64,000 nt of DNA from Nipponacmea schrenckii (taxonomy: Eukaryota; Mollusca; Gastropoda; Lottiidae). The translations under genes were made by a program, and so were the position numbers. The notes under the pieces are model-generated. The model was given only the letters and a program-made list of their open reading frames with translations. It had not been told where the DNA came from and did not search any database. The stretch spans positions 10,740,208 through 10,804,207 of the forward strand of contig CM060203.1 of the NCBI GenBank assembly GCA_030562195.1, written 5' to 3'. Every line of letters starts with the position of its first letter. The stretch's first letter is position 1. Of this stretch, positions 62,001 through 64,000 are shown piece by piece.

Positions 62001-63864
62001 TAGATGAGTCATCTTTCTTGTTATTCGAGTTGACCCAACTTTGAAGATGCCCGATCAAATCAGAATATTACTTGTTATTTTTGTTATAAGATTTATTAAT
62101 AGTTGTTGTGAACAACATCAGTAAAAGTAACTAGCATTTACATGTTTATTTGATTTGAATTACGGCACCAGCTATTTGCATATTTTCTGGGTTGTCTAAT
62201 CTGTTTGGATTTAGTTTTTCAACGCAGTATTTACAAATTTGATATTTATGTGATATAAGATTAAGATTATTACATGTATTAGAATTACTACTTATAAGTA
62301 AAAGCATACAACATATTCTTGGACATATTTTGTCACATTTCGTTACCCCATAGAAAAAATTTATAAAATGTTTATCTAGTTGAATATCCATATTATAATC
62401 ATTGCATATTTTATTAATTAAAACATTATGGGTACGATATGGCACTTTAAAAAGTTGGCGAATGCATTTTCGCCAGCACAGTAAAAATTGCTATACTTCA
62501 ATGGTAGAGGTCCCATAACTGGCAACTGTAGAGGGACATGCAAAAAGTTTTGAAAAGACGATATTGTAATGCCAGTTTGTTGTATTTCAGTAACGGCTGC
62601 ACCAGTCACAACTGGAGTTTCTGGTGAGTTTAAAATTTTTTGTTCAGTGTGTAATATTTGATATTTATGTTTGACATTTTACTTTCAATGTTCAGTACTT
62701 GTCAACTTCCTAGGAATTCTTGAGAAACATAATGATTTATTAACTATAAAATAATATATATCATATTATATATGGTCCACCACTCAATGTTAATTTATGG
62801 TAAATTACTATATATTTGCAATATATTAATATTTGCATTTCTGAGGCAAAAGAAAATACCTTTGAAAAGAAAATTTACCAACATTTTGAAGAGGAATGAA
62901 AGATAGAGTGGTTCCGCCCTAGCTTGGACCATATACACCTTTCTTGGCACACAAACTGTTTTTAGGTAGTAATACACCTAAAGGAAAAGTAGTTTTATAC
63001 AATTTTCGTAAATAGTTTAGTACAATCTTTTTGGGTTGTAAATAGGTTTGTATATTTGATCATCAATTTTATTATTTTATTCTTTGAAAGGTTATGTTCT
63101 ATTATTAGTTTATTTTATATTTTCTCCCGTTTCTTTCAGGACCTGGTGTTTCAACAACTGCTGCTACTGGTACAACATCAAGTATGTTAATGTTTTTATT
63201 TAGATAATTATTAGTTGTACAAGAAGATTCAATTTATTGAAATTAAAAAACTATTTTATTTAATTGTATTTTGATGTCATAAAATAATTTATCATGTTTT
63301 TTAATGTATTTTACAGCACCATGTACCAAGGTCACTGGAATGGAAAACCCACAATTACTTCCTGCCAGTTATCTTGAACAACCAGCTGACTCACCATCAT
63401 CAGATAATCCTGAGAACTTAAGACCAGATTCACCAAATCCTTATACCATTCCTAATGTACCAACTGAGGGGGTTAACATTACAGTCCGTCTGTCACCAGA
63501 TGGTAATCCAATTCCTCTTGGAGATGTTGAAGCTATTGATACTGATAATGTTGATTCAATAGAAGTGTTTGTATTTGATGATAATACAAATGAATATGTA
63601 CCAATAGATGAAGTTACTGGATCTGTAAGTTGTTATGTTTTATAATCAGACATTTTTATATTTTTTATTTGTTTATGGGTTGATTTTGTTGTTGTTGTTG
63701 ATATGTTGATTTAAGTCATTCATTCTCTGAACTTGGTTTTTAGACACCAACAAAGAAAGTATTACCTGATGGAGTTGATACATCAAAAATTAAAATCCTT
63801 GTTAAACCTACAAATCCAAACAATCCAGTAGACATTAAATTAAAGATCCATGCCTGTTTTGAAG
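19986..63864 (+). CDS. Giant SCO-spondin/gel-forming-mucin-like secreted protein (3' incomplete)
   Basis: One transcription unit of nearly 90 exons encoding about 4,550 visible residues; it continues past the right edge. Domain order: signal peptide, EMI-like, EGF-like, small CC-W module, VWD-C8-TIL three times, LDLa four times, a discoidin-like module, LDLa twice among Thr/Pro linkers, then an array of about 17 discoidin-like modules separated by Thr/Pro/Ser linkers. The front matches SCO-spondin (EMI, three VWD, LDLa, F5/8C); hemocytin and gel-forming mucins are alternatives. No TSP1 repeat or cystine knot is in view. Exon junctions keep frame throughout, except within 49.3-51.95 kb. Expected in the secretory pathway as a disulphide-linked extracellular polymer in mucus, adhesive or matrix; the site of use is unknown. 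Separate entries describe each part. Confidence 0.88.
20063..21039 (+). other. Intron 1 of the giant gene
   Basis: AT-rich intron between GTAAGT and TTTTCAG. Short open frames in it have no family resemblance and no suitable splice context. First introns often carry enhancers, but nothing specific is recognisable here. Confidence 0.7.
21040..21437 (+). CDS. EMI-like domain (exons 21040-21237, 21376-21437)
   Basis: Residues about 26-112. The domain starts GFCKVNQEV and ends [15 protein letters not shown]. The closing CC.GY.GPNC is the usual end of EMI domains in emilins, multimerins and SCO-spondin, where the domain supports protein-protein contact and multimer formation. Spacing between the first and last cysteines fits an EMI of about 80 residues. 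The central cysteines are fewer than in vertebrate emilins, hence EMI-like. There is one N-glycosylation sequon (NCT) and another at NIT. Confidence 0.7.
22102..22203 (+). CDS. EGF-like domain exon
   Basis: A single symmetrical phase 1-1 exon of 102 nt. It encodes six cysteines in EGF order, [20 protein letters not shown] followed by GFRGSYCE, with the C.C...G..G..C ending typical of laminin/tenascin-type EGF repeats. No calcium-binding consensus is seen. An EGF directly after an EMI domain also occurs in multimerin/emilin-like and MEGF-type proteins. Confidence 0.85.
22405..22575 (+). CDS. Small cysteine module with CC...W...C..C signature
   Basis: A 57-residue symmetrical exon with CYTSEAGC, then [19 protein letters not shown] and DCRQCFDG. 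The adjacent CC followed by W and C..C recalls TB (fibrillin/LTBP) or similar modules, but cysteine number and spacing do not fit any of them cleanly. I leave it unassigned. It sits between the EGF and the first VWD. The donor here is the weaker GTTGGT. Confidence 0.7.
22857..24128 (+). CDS. VWD domain 1 (exons 22857-23050, 23390-23504, 23736-23900, 24055-24128)
   Basis: Residues about 204-386. Starts [20 protein letters not shown], the VWD opening strand, and holds the C-terminal calcium-loop signature in the form [14 protein letters not shown]. The autocatalytic GDPH of gel mucins is GDSL here, so self-cleavage is not expected. The intron after exon 22857-23050 contains decayed copies of that exon's own 3' end. 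Confidence 0.92.
23033..23312 (+). repeat. Degenerate minisatellite seeded by an exon 3' end
   Basis: The end of the first VWD1 exon reads GAGTCCATCTGCCAAAAG|GTAAGT. The following 250 bp of intron repeat it loosely: GAGTCTAGCTGCTAAAAGGT, GAGTCCATATGCATAAATG, AGTCCATCTGTATAAAAG, GCATCTGCAAAAGGTGGGT and GAATCTGTCTGCCAAAAGGT. At least seven to eight units of about 20-30 bp are recognisable. Several keep AAAAGGT, so they resemble decoy splice donors. Confidence 0.75.
24367..24973 (+). CDS. C8 domain 1 (exons 24367-24468, 24808-24973)
   Basis: Residues about 387-475. Cysteine-rich C8 domain that always follows VWD. It contains [27 protein letters not shown] and a second exon with [14 protein letters not shown] and [12 protein letters not shown]. 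The usual pattern of the last third, Y...C..D.C, is kept as [10 protein letters not shown]. Phase 0 in, phase 1 out. Confidence 0.9.
25149..25395 (+). CDS. TIL domain 1
   Basis: Residues about 476-558. Trypsin-inhibitor-like cysteine-rich domain: [20 protein letters not shown], then [19 protein letters not shown] and CTC. Ten cysteines in the canonical C.CP....C..GC.C...G order. In VWD proteins this is structural, not inhibitory. The exon ends TG| in phase 2, interrupting the last Trp/Cys codon. Confidence 0.93.
25896..27101 (+). CDS. VWD domain 2 (exons 25896-26046, 26218-26523, 26682-26840, plus 12-nt exon 27090-27101)
   Basis: Residues about 558-767. Begins [11 protein letters not shown] and opens the VWD at [20 protein letters not shown]. 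The GDPHY motif is eroded to GVGYT, so no autoproteolysis is expected. The calcium-loop element is [19 protein letters not shown]. The third exon ends PTNPAINPE, a short hinge, and a 12-nt microexon appears to add GDIL before C8-2. All joins are phase 0. Confidence 0.9.
27090..27101 (+). CDS. Candidate 12-nt microexon
   Basis: A long pyrimidine run ending TTTTTTCTAG precedes GGCGATATACTT, which is followed at once by GTAAGT. The 12 nt are four codons (G-D-I-L) in phase 0, matching the phase-0 ends of both neighbours at 26840 and 27781. Inclusion or skipping keeps the frame, so it may be alternatively spliced. The signals are strong but a 12-nt exon cannot be proven from sequence alone. Confidence 0.6.
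27196..27540. repeat. Minisatellite with AATCTGCACTTTATAAAAAT unit
   Basis: About 16-17 tandem units of roughly 20 bp, AATCTGCACTTTATGAATAT or with AATAAAAAT ends, sometimes TCCACTT in place of TGCACTT. Two unit types alternate in the central part. It lies in the intron between the 12-nt exon and the C8-2 exon. Confidence 0.9.
27781..28847 (+). CDS. C8 domain 2 and TIL regions (exons 27781-27979, 28189-28453, 28643-28847)
   Basis: Residues about 768-990. C8-2 runs from [17 protein letters not shown] through [18 protein letters not shown]-2 is [20 protein letters not shown] with [13 protein letters not shown], ending QEW/C. The next exon, [20 protein letters not shown] followed by [16 protein letters not shown] and [12 protein letters not shown], starts a second TIL-like unit completed by the next exon. 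The doubled TIL between VWD2 and VWD3 is unusual but occurs in VWD-family proteins. Confidence 0.88.
29093..29491 (+). CDS. End of TIL-like unit and VWC-like spacer (exons 29093-29187, 29442-29491)
   Basis: [20 protein letters not shown] closes the TIL-like unit (CISPNTCPC is the usual ending). [20 protein letters not shown] then forms the short VWC-like tail that precedes the next VWD in mucins and hemocytin. Phases are 0, 2 and 1 and the frame is intact through the 50-nt exon. Confidence 0.85.
29625..30404 (+). CDS. VWD domain 3 with GDPH motif (exons 29625-29978, 30202-30404)
   Basis: Residues about 1039-1224. Opens [20 protein letters not shown] and contains [19 protein letters not shown]. 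This is the best-preserved VWD. It alone keeps GDPH, the Asp-Pro site cleaved autocatalytically in MUC2-type mucins. The CGLC redox pair of VWF and mucins is QGLCG here, so the first cysteine is missing. Two exons encode it, against three or four for VWD1 and VWD2. Confidence 0.95.
30677..32414 (+). CDS. C8 domain 3 and TIL domain 3 (exons 30677-30825, 31005-31114, 31990-32142, 32306-32414)
   Basis: Residues about 1225-1398. C8-3: [40 protein letters not shown], and the exit [19 protein letters not shown]. The [10 protein letters not shown]....NFAEAC block is typical of the last part of C8 in VWF and mucins. TIL-3: [19 protein letters not shown] and [12 protein letters not shown], ending in [20 protein letters not shown], a VWC-like start that continues into the LDLa exon as [13 protein letters not shown]. 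Confidence 0.92.
31192..31634. mobile_element. Element with ATACGCCCAC / GTGGGCGTAT ends, short copy
   Basis: Starts TTTATACGCCCACAAATTTA and ends GGTGGGCGTATGTCACCTTG with CTTCGCAAGCC. The first and last 10 bases are inverted repeats. It shares both ends and inner phrases (CCGTCGGTCC, GCTACAATTCTTTACGGATT) with the 1.6-kb copy at 56582-58190. No coding capacity, so non-autonomous. It lies in the intron between C8-3 and TIL-3. Confidence 0.75.
31684..31945. repeat. Minisatellite with GAATTAGACACATGTAATGAT unit
   Basis: About 12 tandem units of 21 bp, with variants GATTAATAAGACACATAAAAT and an occasional shorter unit. It directly follows the ATACGCCCAC element in the same intron. The minus-strand open frame through it ([11 protein letters not shown] repeats) is a translation of the array, not a gene. 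Confidence 0.9.
32641..34856 (+). CDS. LDL-receptor class A repeats 1-4 (exons 32641-32801, 33954-34070, 34273-34395, 34743-34856)
   Basis: Residues about 1399-1569. Each exon is phase 1-1 and encodes about one LDLa with six cysteines and the calcium site: [20 protein letters not shown] with [31 protein letters not shown] with [31 protein letters not shown] with [30 protein letters not shown] with [10 protein letters not shown]. LDLa 1, 2 and 3 keep the SDE calcium triad; 4 has TDE. These modules bind ligands or calcium. In SCO-spondin and hemocytin they lie at the same position after VWD3. Confidence 0.96.
33021..33029 (+). CDS. Candidate 9-nt microexon between LDLa 1 and 2
   Basis: TATTGTATAG precedes CTACTCAAG, followed by GTAAGA. 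The 9 nt fit the phase-1 junction exactly: inclusion gives NC-T-T-Q-A-KEC and skipping gives NC-T-KEC. Frame is kept either way, so it would be a small linker cassette. Signals are reasonable, not strong, and chance occurrence in a 1.1-kb intron is quite possible. Confidence 0.35.
33085..33185. repeat. Short imperfect inverted repeat
   Basis: ACATTTAAATCAGGGC and GCCCTGTTTTAAATGT flank about 60 bp, which itself contains GAAAACTGTGATTTTCATTG. It looks like a small foldback element inside the intron between LDLa 1 and 2. No further copy was recognised in the window. Confidence 0.4.
35142..35165 (+). CDS. 24-nt linker exon
   Basis: TTTTTTAG precedes GAACACCATCTGGGGCCTCT plus ACAA, followed by GTAAGT. 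It encodes G-T-P-S-G-A-S-T in a phase 1-1 exon between LDLa 4 and the first discoidin-like module. This is the first of many tiny Thr/Ser/Pro linker exons. Confidence 0.8.
35464..36159 (+). CDS. Discoidin-like module 0 (exons 35464-35753, 36003-36159)
   Basis: The most diverged module, 149 residues. Starts [20 protein letters not shown], lacks the GM.DP signature of later copies, and ends [16 protein letters not shown]. It shares the two-exon layout (phase 1, then 0, then 1) and the closing aromatic-Cys strand with all others, where [16 protein letters not shown] corresponds to KIRIEVTPI in type A. The general plan fits an F5/8C-like beta sandwich. It may be the ancestral single F5/8C of SCO-spondin, from which the array grew; this is inference. 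Confidence 0.75.
36507..36812 (+). CDS. Thr/Pro linker exons (36507-36566 and 21-nt exon 36792-36812)
   Basis: The first encodes [20 protein letters not shown] and the second EGTTPGQ. Both are phase 1-1 with GTAAGT and GTGAGT donors. Such Thr/Ser/Pro-rich segments are expected to be O-glycosylated, giving extended mucin-like spacers between folded modules. Confidence 0.82.
37152..37307 (+). CDS. LDLa repeat 5, atypical, with Thr-rich lead
   Basis: Begins [20 protein letters not shown] and continues [20 protein letters not shown], then [12 protein letters not shown]. The cysteine count exceeds six, and the usual DGSDE calcium segment is replaced by [11 protein letters not shown], so calcium binding is doubtful. 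Phase 1-1. Confidence 0.85.
37670..37702 (+). CDS. 33-nt poly-Thr linker exon
   Basis: Encodes V, seven Thr in a row, then EAP, between an ATTTTACAG acceptor and a GTAAGG donor. Phase 1-1. The ACA/ACC/ACT mixture shows the Thr run is maintained at protein level and is not a simple trinucleotide slippage. Confidence 0.75.
37800..38250 (-). mobile_element. Decayed 3' end of a non-LTR retrotransposon
   Basis: On the minus strand near 37985-38075 a frame reads [18 protein letters not shown] followed by WTKNKNSF. The pattern Y.G..LWNSL....... is typical of the last part of LINE reverse-transcriptase ORFs. A frameshift follows at once, then [10 protein letters not shown] and stops. No intact ORF remains. 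It lies in the 1.3-kb intron between the poly-Thr exon and LDLa 6. Confidence 0.45.
39021..39774 (+). CDS. LDLa repeat 6 and short Thr/Pro linker (exons 39021-39143, 39745-39774)
   Basis: LDLa 6: [20 protein letters not shown], then [16 protein letters not shown], with its last Cys codon split across the intron (T|GT). The NEDE segment replaces SDE. The 30-nt exon then adds TTTSPPTTP, leading into the type A array. The split Cys proves the two exons are joined. Confidence 0.9.
39942..40939 (+). CDS. Module A1 and linker (exons 39942-40243, 40534-40663, 40832-40939)
   Basis: Class 1 module, 144 residues. Begins [20 protein letters not shown], with [14 protein letters not shown], and ends [28 protein letters not shown]. 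The opening C...GM.DP.IIP and the closing R.....E..AC resemble the start and end of F5/8 type C domains (C....GM....I and ...R.E..GC), but the middle is much diverged. The linker [20 protein letters not shown] continues into [14 protein letters not shown], proline- and threonine-rich. Confidence 0.82.
41065..42245 (+). CDS. Module B1 and linker (exons 41065-41360, 41577-41718, 42180-42245)
   Basis: Class 2 module, 146 residues. Begins [20 protein letters not shown], with [20 protein letters not shown] in the middle and an end [16 protein letters not shown]. The linker [20 protein letters not shown] is short and Thr/Ser/Pro-rich. IP.SSITA is close to the I.DSQITAS strand of true discoidin domains, which supports that homology. 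Confidence 0.82.
41802..41986. mobile_element. Short inverted-repeat element (MITE-like), copy 2
   Basis: Left end TTAAGCCTTTGAATCTTGAG and right end GGGGTTGAAAGGGTAAA match those of the 14506-14695 element. Internal AGACATCATATATATCCTGA also corresponds to AGAACGTCATATACCCTGA there. It lies in the intron after module B1 and was copied along when the A-B unit duplicated. Confidence 0.65.
42546..43542 (+). CDS. Module A2 and linker (exons 42546-42847, 43137-43266, 43435-43542)
   Basis: A close copy of A1: exon lengths are identical (302, 130 and 108 nt) and introns align almost base for base. Protein differences in the first exon are few ([10 protein letters not shown] for [17 protein letters not shown] for ASSSPTT). 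Part of a tandem duplication with a period near 2.6 kb. Confidence 0.85.
43668..44830 (+). CDS. Module B2 and linker (exons 43668-43963, 44162-44303, 44765-44830)
   Basis: A near-perfect copy of B1. The only clear residue change in the first exon is NVQSFKVF for NVLSFKVF. Intron lengths differ by small indels (for instance, a missing 9-11 bp near 44056). The linker exon is identical to that of B1. Confidence 0.85.
44387..44571. mobile_element. Short inverted-repeat element (MITE-like), copy 3
   Basis: The same element as at 41802-41986, in the equivalent intron after B2. Near identity to copy 2, with only a few changes (CCGTTGGGTT for CCGTGGGGTT), shows that it moved by segmental duplication and not by transposition. 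Confidence 0.7.
45124..46102 (+). CDS. Module A3 and linker (exons 45124-45425, 45718-45847, 46016-46102)
   Basis: Third type A module. Its first exon encodes the same protein as A2 across the aligned part; the intron between exons a and b has diverged more. The linker differs from the other A copies: [20 protein letters not shown] then [10 protein letters not shown], 87 nt instead of 108. No type B module follows; the next module is C1. Confidence 0.85.
46103..47267 (+). other. Long intron at the A-B / C-D array boundary
   Basis: A 1,165-bp AT-rich intron where the alternation would predict a class 2 module. I find no GM.DP start, no ACFE end and no linker remnant on the plus strand. No element ends were recognised. 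Confidence 0.6.
47268..48195 (+). CDS. Module C1 and linker (exons 47268-47575, 47700-47820, 48091-48195)
   Basis: Class 1 module, 143 residues: [40 protein letters not shown], ending [20 protein letters not shown] and IHACFEG. It shares [12 protein letters not shown] with type A. C1 differs from later C copies (TNVAG for TKVTG, NEVIG for DEVTG) and is thus the oldest or least homogenised. The linker is [20 protein letters not shown] and then [15 protein letters not shown]. Confidence 0.85.
48358..49147 (+). CDS. Module D1 and linker (exons 48358-48629, 48772-48910, 49085-49147)
   Basis: Class 2 module, 137 residues: [20 protein letters not shown], then [20 protein letters not shown] and a second exon [20 protein letters not shown], ending LEVKACFIG. 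The linker [20 protein letters not shown] is a Thr/Gly/Pro spacer. The start IPDSSITS is the closest match in the gene to the discoidin opening strand. Confidence 0.85.
49304..50660 (+). pseudogene. Broken modules C2 and D2 (likely sequence-quality damage)
   Basis: The acceptor and first 22 or so codons at 49304-49370 match C copies exactly; then many small losses follow and a stop (TAA) falls near 49393. Recognisable remains: C exon a to about 49555, C exon b near 49665-49735, linker near 49963-50035, D exon a near 50200-50395, D exon b at 50541-50660. Differences from intact copies are overwhelmingly one- or two-base deletions in exons and introns alike. As written, neither module can be translated. 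The intact neighbours and the even spread suggest unpolished long-read consensus, though true decay is not excluded. Confidence 0.75.
50830..50892 (+). CDS. Linker exon after D2
   Basis: 63 nt, identical to the linker after D1 ([20 protein letters not shown]) with intact acceptor and donor. It marks where sequence quality returns after the damaged copy, although neighbouring introns still show single-base losses. Confidence 0.75.
51045..51950 (+). CDS. Module C3 and linker with two one-base deletions (exons 51045-51351, 51472-51592, 51847-51950)
   Basis: Exon a is 307 nt where all intact C copies have 308. GATAATCCGAGAAC near 51134-51147 replaces GATAATCCTGAGAAC, so the frame shifts and a TAA follows at once. 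Exon b is intact (121 nt). The linker is 104 nt instead of 105: ACACCCCATC replaces ACACCACCATC near 51917. Both changes are single deletions next to the damaged C2-D2 stretch, so sequence error is more likely than two independent knockouts. Confidence 0.75.
52207..52995 (+). CDS. Module D3 and linker (exons 52207-52478, 52621-52759, 52933-52995)
   Basis: Intact class 2 module. The second exon starts CCT (Pro) where the other D copies have ACT (Thr), giving PVSGN for TVSGN at the internal phase-0 joint. The first exon reads [13 protein letters not shown]. The linker has TTAGTT for TSAGTT. Introns nearly identical to those of D1 and D4. Confidence 0.87.
53153..54066 (+). CDS. Module C4 and linker (exons 53153-53460, 53581-53701, 53962-54066)
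   Basis: Intact class 1 module (308 and 121 nt) with the consensus [20 protein letters not shown] start and LKIHACFEG end. The linker [20 protein letters not shown] then [15 protein letters not shown] is full length and serves as the reference for the shortened C3 linker. Confidence 0.88.
54332..55119 (+). CDS. Module D4 and linker (exons 54332-54603, 54746-54884, 55057-55119)
   Basis: Intact class 2 module. IRGNGVSF replaces IRENGVSF and NVKSITV replaces NVDSITV, the latter shared with D5. The upstream intron (54067-54331, 265 bp) is the insertion-free reference for the enlarged intron before D5. Confidence 0.88.
55279..56222 (+). CDS. Module C5 and extended linker (exons 55279-55586, 55707-55827, 56091-56222)
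   Basis: Intact class 1 module. The linker is 132 nt against 105 in C4 because of a nine-residue in-frame duplication: [20 protein letters not shown], then [17 protein letters not shown]. This shows linker length can change by whole repeats without harm. Confidence 0.88.
56350..56470. repeat. About 110-bp insertion with telomere-like CCCTAA repeats
   Basis: Absent from the matching introns before D3 and D4. It contains a hairpin GTAACTTTGT / ACAAAGTTAC (56393-56402 and 56410-56419) and then ACCCTACCTAACCCTAACCC near 56440-56460, the metazoan telomere repeat on this strand. It merges into a native AACCATAACC that the other copies have. Confidence 0.7.
56582..58190. mobile_element. 1.6-kb element with ATACGCCCAC ends and internal repeats
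   Basis: Starts TTTTATACGCCCACATGAAT and ends ATGGGCGTATGTTAACTTGC plus CTGGCAAGC. The ends are inverted copies of about 10 bp and match the 31192-31634 element. Inside are about nine to ten diverged units of roughly 140-150 bp carrying AGAAGCTACAATTTTCAATG, GATGAAACTTGG, AATTGATAAGACGG and TTTTGAGTTATTGCCCTTGA, plus a CCGTCGGTCCGTCGG run near 56626-56685. No coding. It split the intron before D5 after the C-D units had duplicated. Confidence 0.82.
58212..58964 (+). CDS. Module D5 and linker, with GC-AG intron (exons 58212-58483, 58626-58764, 58902-58964)
   Basis: Intact class 2 module, the most diverged D copy: [34 protein letters not shown] and [20 protein letters not shown]. Exon b ends ATAG|GCAAGT where every other D copy has ATAG|GTAAGT, so this intron needs a GC donor. 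GCAAGT is the most accepted GC donor form. Linker [20 protein letters not shown]. Confidence 0.87.
59122..59844 (+). CDS. Module C6 and short linker (exons 59122-59429, 59550-59670, 59806-59844)
   Basis: Intact class 1 module nearly identical to C4. Its linker is different and short: [13 protein letters not shown], 39 nt, more like the ETHPLP linkers of the A modules. The C-D homogenised array ends here; the next module is type E. Confidence 0.87.
59938..60375. repeat. Pair of diverged direct repeats of about 145 bp
   Basis: 59938-60083 and about 60224-60373 share GTTAACAAGAATA, then ACAAGTACAAAAA, and the end AACATCGCCAC in the same order and spacing. The GGCTCATTTG and AGCTCGTTTG leads also correspond. 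It may be two copies of an old element. It lies in the intron between C6 and E. Confidence 0.55.
60721..61010 (-). pseudogene. Decayed SGNH-hydrolase-like fragment, probably transposon-derived
   Basis: On the minus strand a frame reads [13 protein letters not shown], a stop, then [20 protein letters not shown] and GDNDLN. After a frameshift it continues [20 protein letters not shown]. The run KPD.VVL.IG.ND is the SGNH/GDSL block III motif, and the GGS upstream fits too. Such domains ride on several animal retroelements and captured ORFs. One stop, one frameshift and no start make it dead. It lies antisense in the intron before module E. Confidence 0.4.
61064..61822 (+). CDS. Module E (exons 61064-61338, 61687-61822)
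   Basis: Class 2 module, 137 residues, single copy: [40 protein letters not shown], ending VDIRACFEG. It combines features of B (LRP, SDPSG at the exon b start) and D (same length, [11 protein letters not shown]), so it may be close to the ancestor of class 2. The acceptor TTATTTTAAG is weaker than in other copies. Confidence 0.85.
62146..62495 (-). mobile_element. Non-LTR retrotransposon ORF2 C-terminal fragment
   Basis: The minus-strand frame from about 62490 reads [20 protein letters not shown], then [20 protein letters not shown] and [26 protein letters not shown]......QL.KRF.KF is the familiar C-terminal part of mollusc and other animal LINE reverse-transcriptase ORFs. The frame is open for more than 100 codons but has no RT core. 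It is inserted antisense in the intron between E and the next linker. Confidence 0.55.
62591..63181 (+). CDS. Two linker exons after module E (62591-62623 and 63140-63181)
   Basis: [11 protein letters not shown] (33 nt) and [14 protein letters not shown] (42 nt), both phase 1-1. The second is clearly related to the D linkers (GPGVST.AGTT), although the module before it is E, so linkers and modules have been reshuffled as separate exons. Confidence 0.8.
63317..63864 (+). CDS. Module C7 (exons 63317-63624, 63744-63864)
   Basis: Intact class 1 module, somewhat diverged: [14 protein letters not shown] for [21 protein letters not shown] for DDTTNEY. Ends LKIHACFEG with a GTAATT donor at 63865, so the gene continues beyond the window. 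The rest (63865-64000) is intron. Confidence 0.88.
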
Positions 63865-64000
63865 GTAATTTTGCGGAATGTTTTCCTTCTTATGATCTTT
63901 TTTACATTTACTTATTCTAATTATGTTTTGATGAAGAGTCATTTTTACTTTGAAATATTATTAAATGGTTAGTAGTTATACAGTTTTGTCATTTCCTATT

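Overview
The window is AT-rich, intron-dense animal nuclear DNA. It carries bilaterian gene families (a TCF15/scleraxis-type bHLH factor, NSUN6, and a SCO-spondin/gel-forming-mucin-like secreted protein), GT-AG introns mostly of 150-1200 bp, many minisatellites and decayed non-LTR and short inverted-repeat elements. This best fits a lophotrochozoan, probably a mollusc. The phylum is inferred from the overall look and is not proven.

Layout. 1-3283: gene-poor, with an AT-rich minisatellite just below the first gene. 3284-3754 (minus): first coding exon of a TCF15/scleraxis-like bHLH factor; its short last exon was not found. 3755-10025: about 6 kb with no gene I can support. 10026-16569 (minus): NSUN6 in 11 exons, complete apart from an apparent one-base insertion in a G4 run near 15084-15087. 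16570-19815: intergenic, with a minisatellite of roughly 40-bp units. 19816 to the right edge (plus): one giant gene with a TATA promoter, a signal peptide and nearly 90 exons, encoding about 4,550 visible residues and running off the window.

The giant gene encodes, in order: signal peptide, EMI-like domain, EGF-like domain, a small Cys-Cys...Trp module, three VWD-C8-TIL assemblies, LDL-receptor class A repeats, then a long array of about 145-residue two-exon modules joined by short Thr/Pro/Ser-rich linkers. Each module opens with C....GM.(D/N)P..(I/L)P and closes with (V/I).AC(F/Y)(E/I), which resembles a strongly diverged discoidin (F5/8 type C) fold. EMI-VWD3-LDLa-F5/8C is the front half of SCO-spondin, so I read the gene as a SCO-spondin/hemocytin-like secreted gel or adhesive protein whose discoidin-like part has expanded. 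The modules fall into two classes that alternate (A/C versus B/D/E). They lie in two tandem arrays: A-B with a 2.6-kb period and C-D with a 2.1-kb period, with near-identical introns. All module boundaries are phase 1 and the internal intron is phase 0, so whole modules can be gained or lost without breaking the frame.

One C-D copy (49.3-51.0 kb) and the copy after it (to 51.95 kb) carry many small, mostly deletion-type differences from their neighbours. This looks more like unpolished long-read consensus in a collapsed repeat than natural decay. An inserted element with ATACGCCCAC ends (56.6-58.2 kb), and a smaller relative at 31.2-31.6 kb, sit in introns of the same gene.
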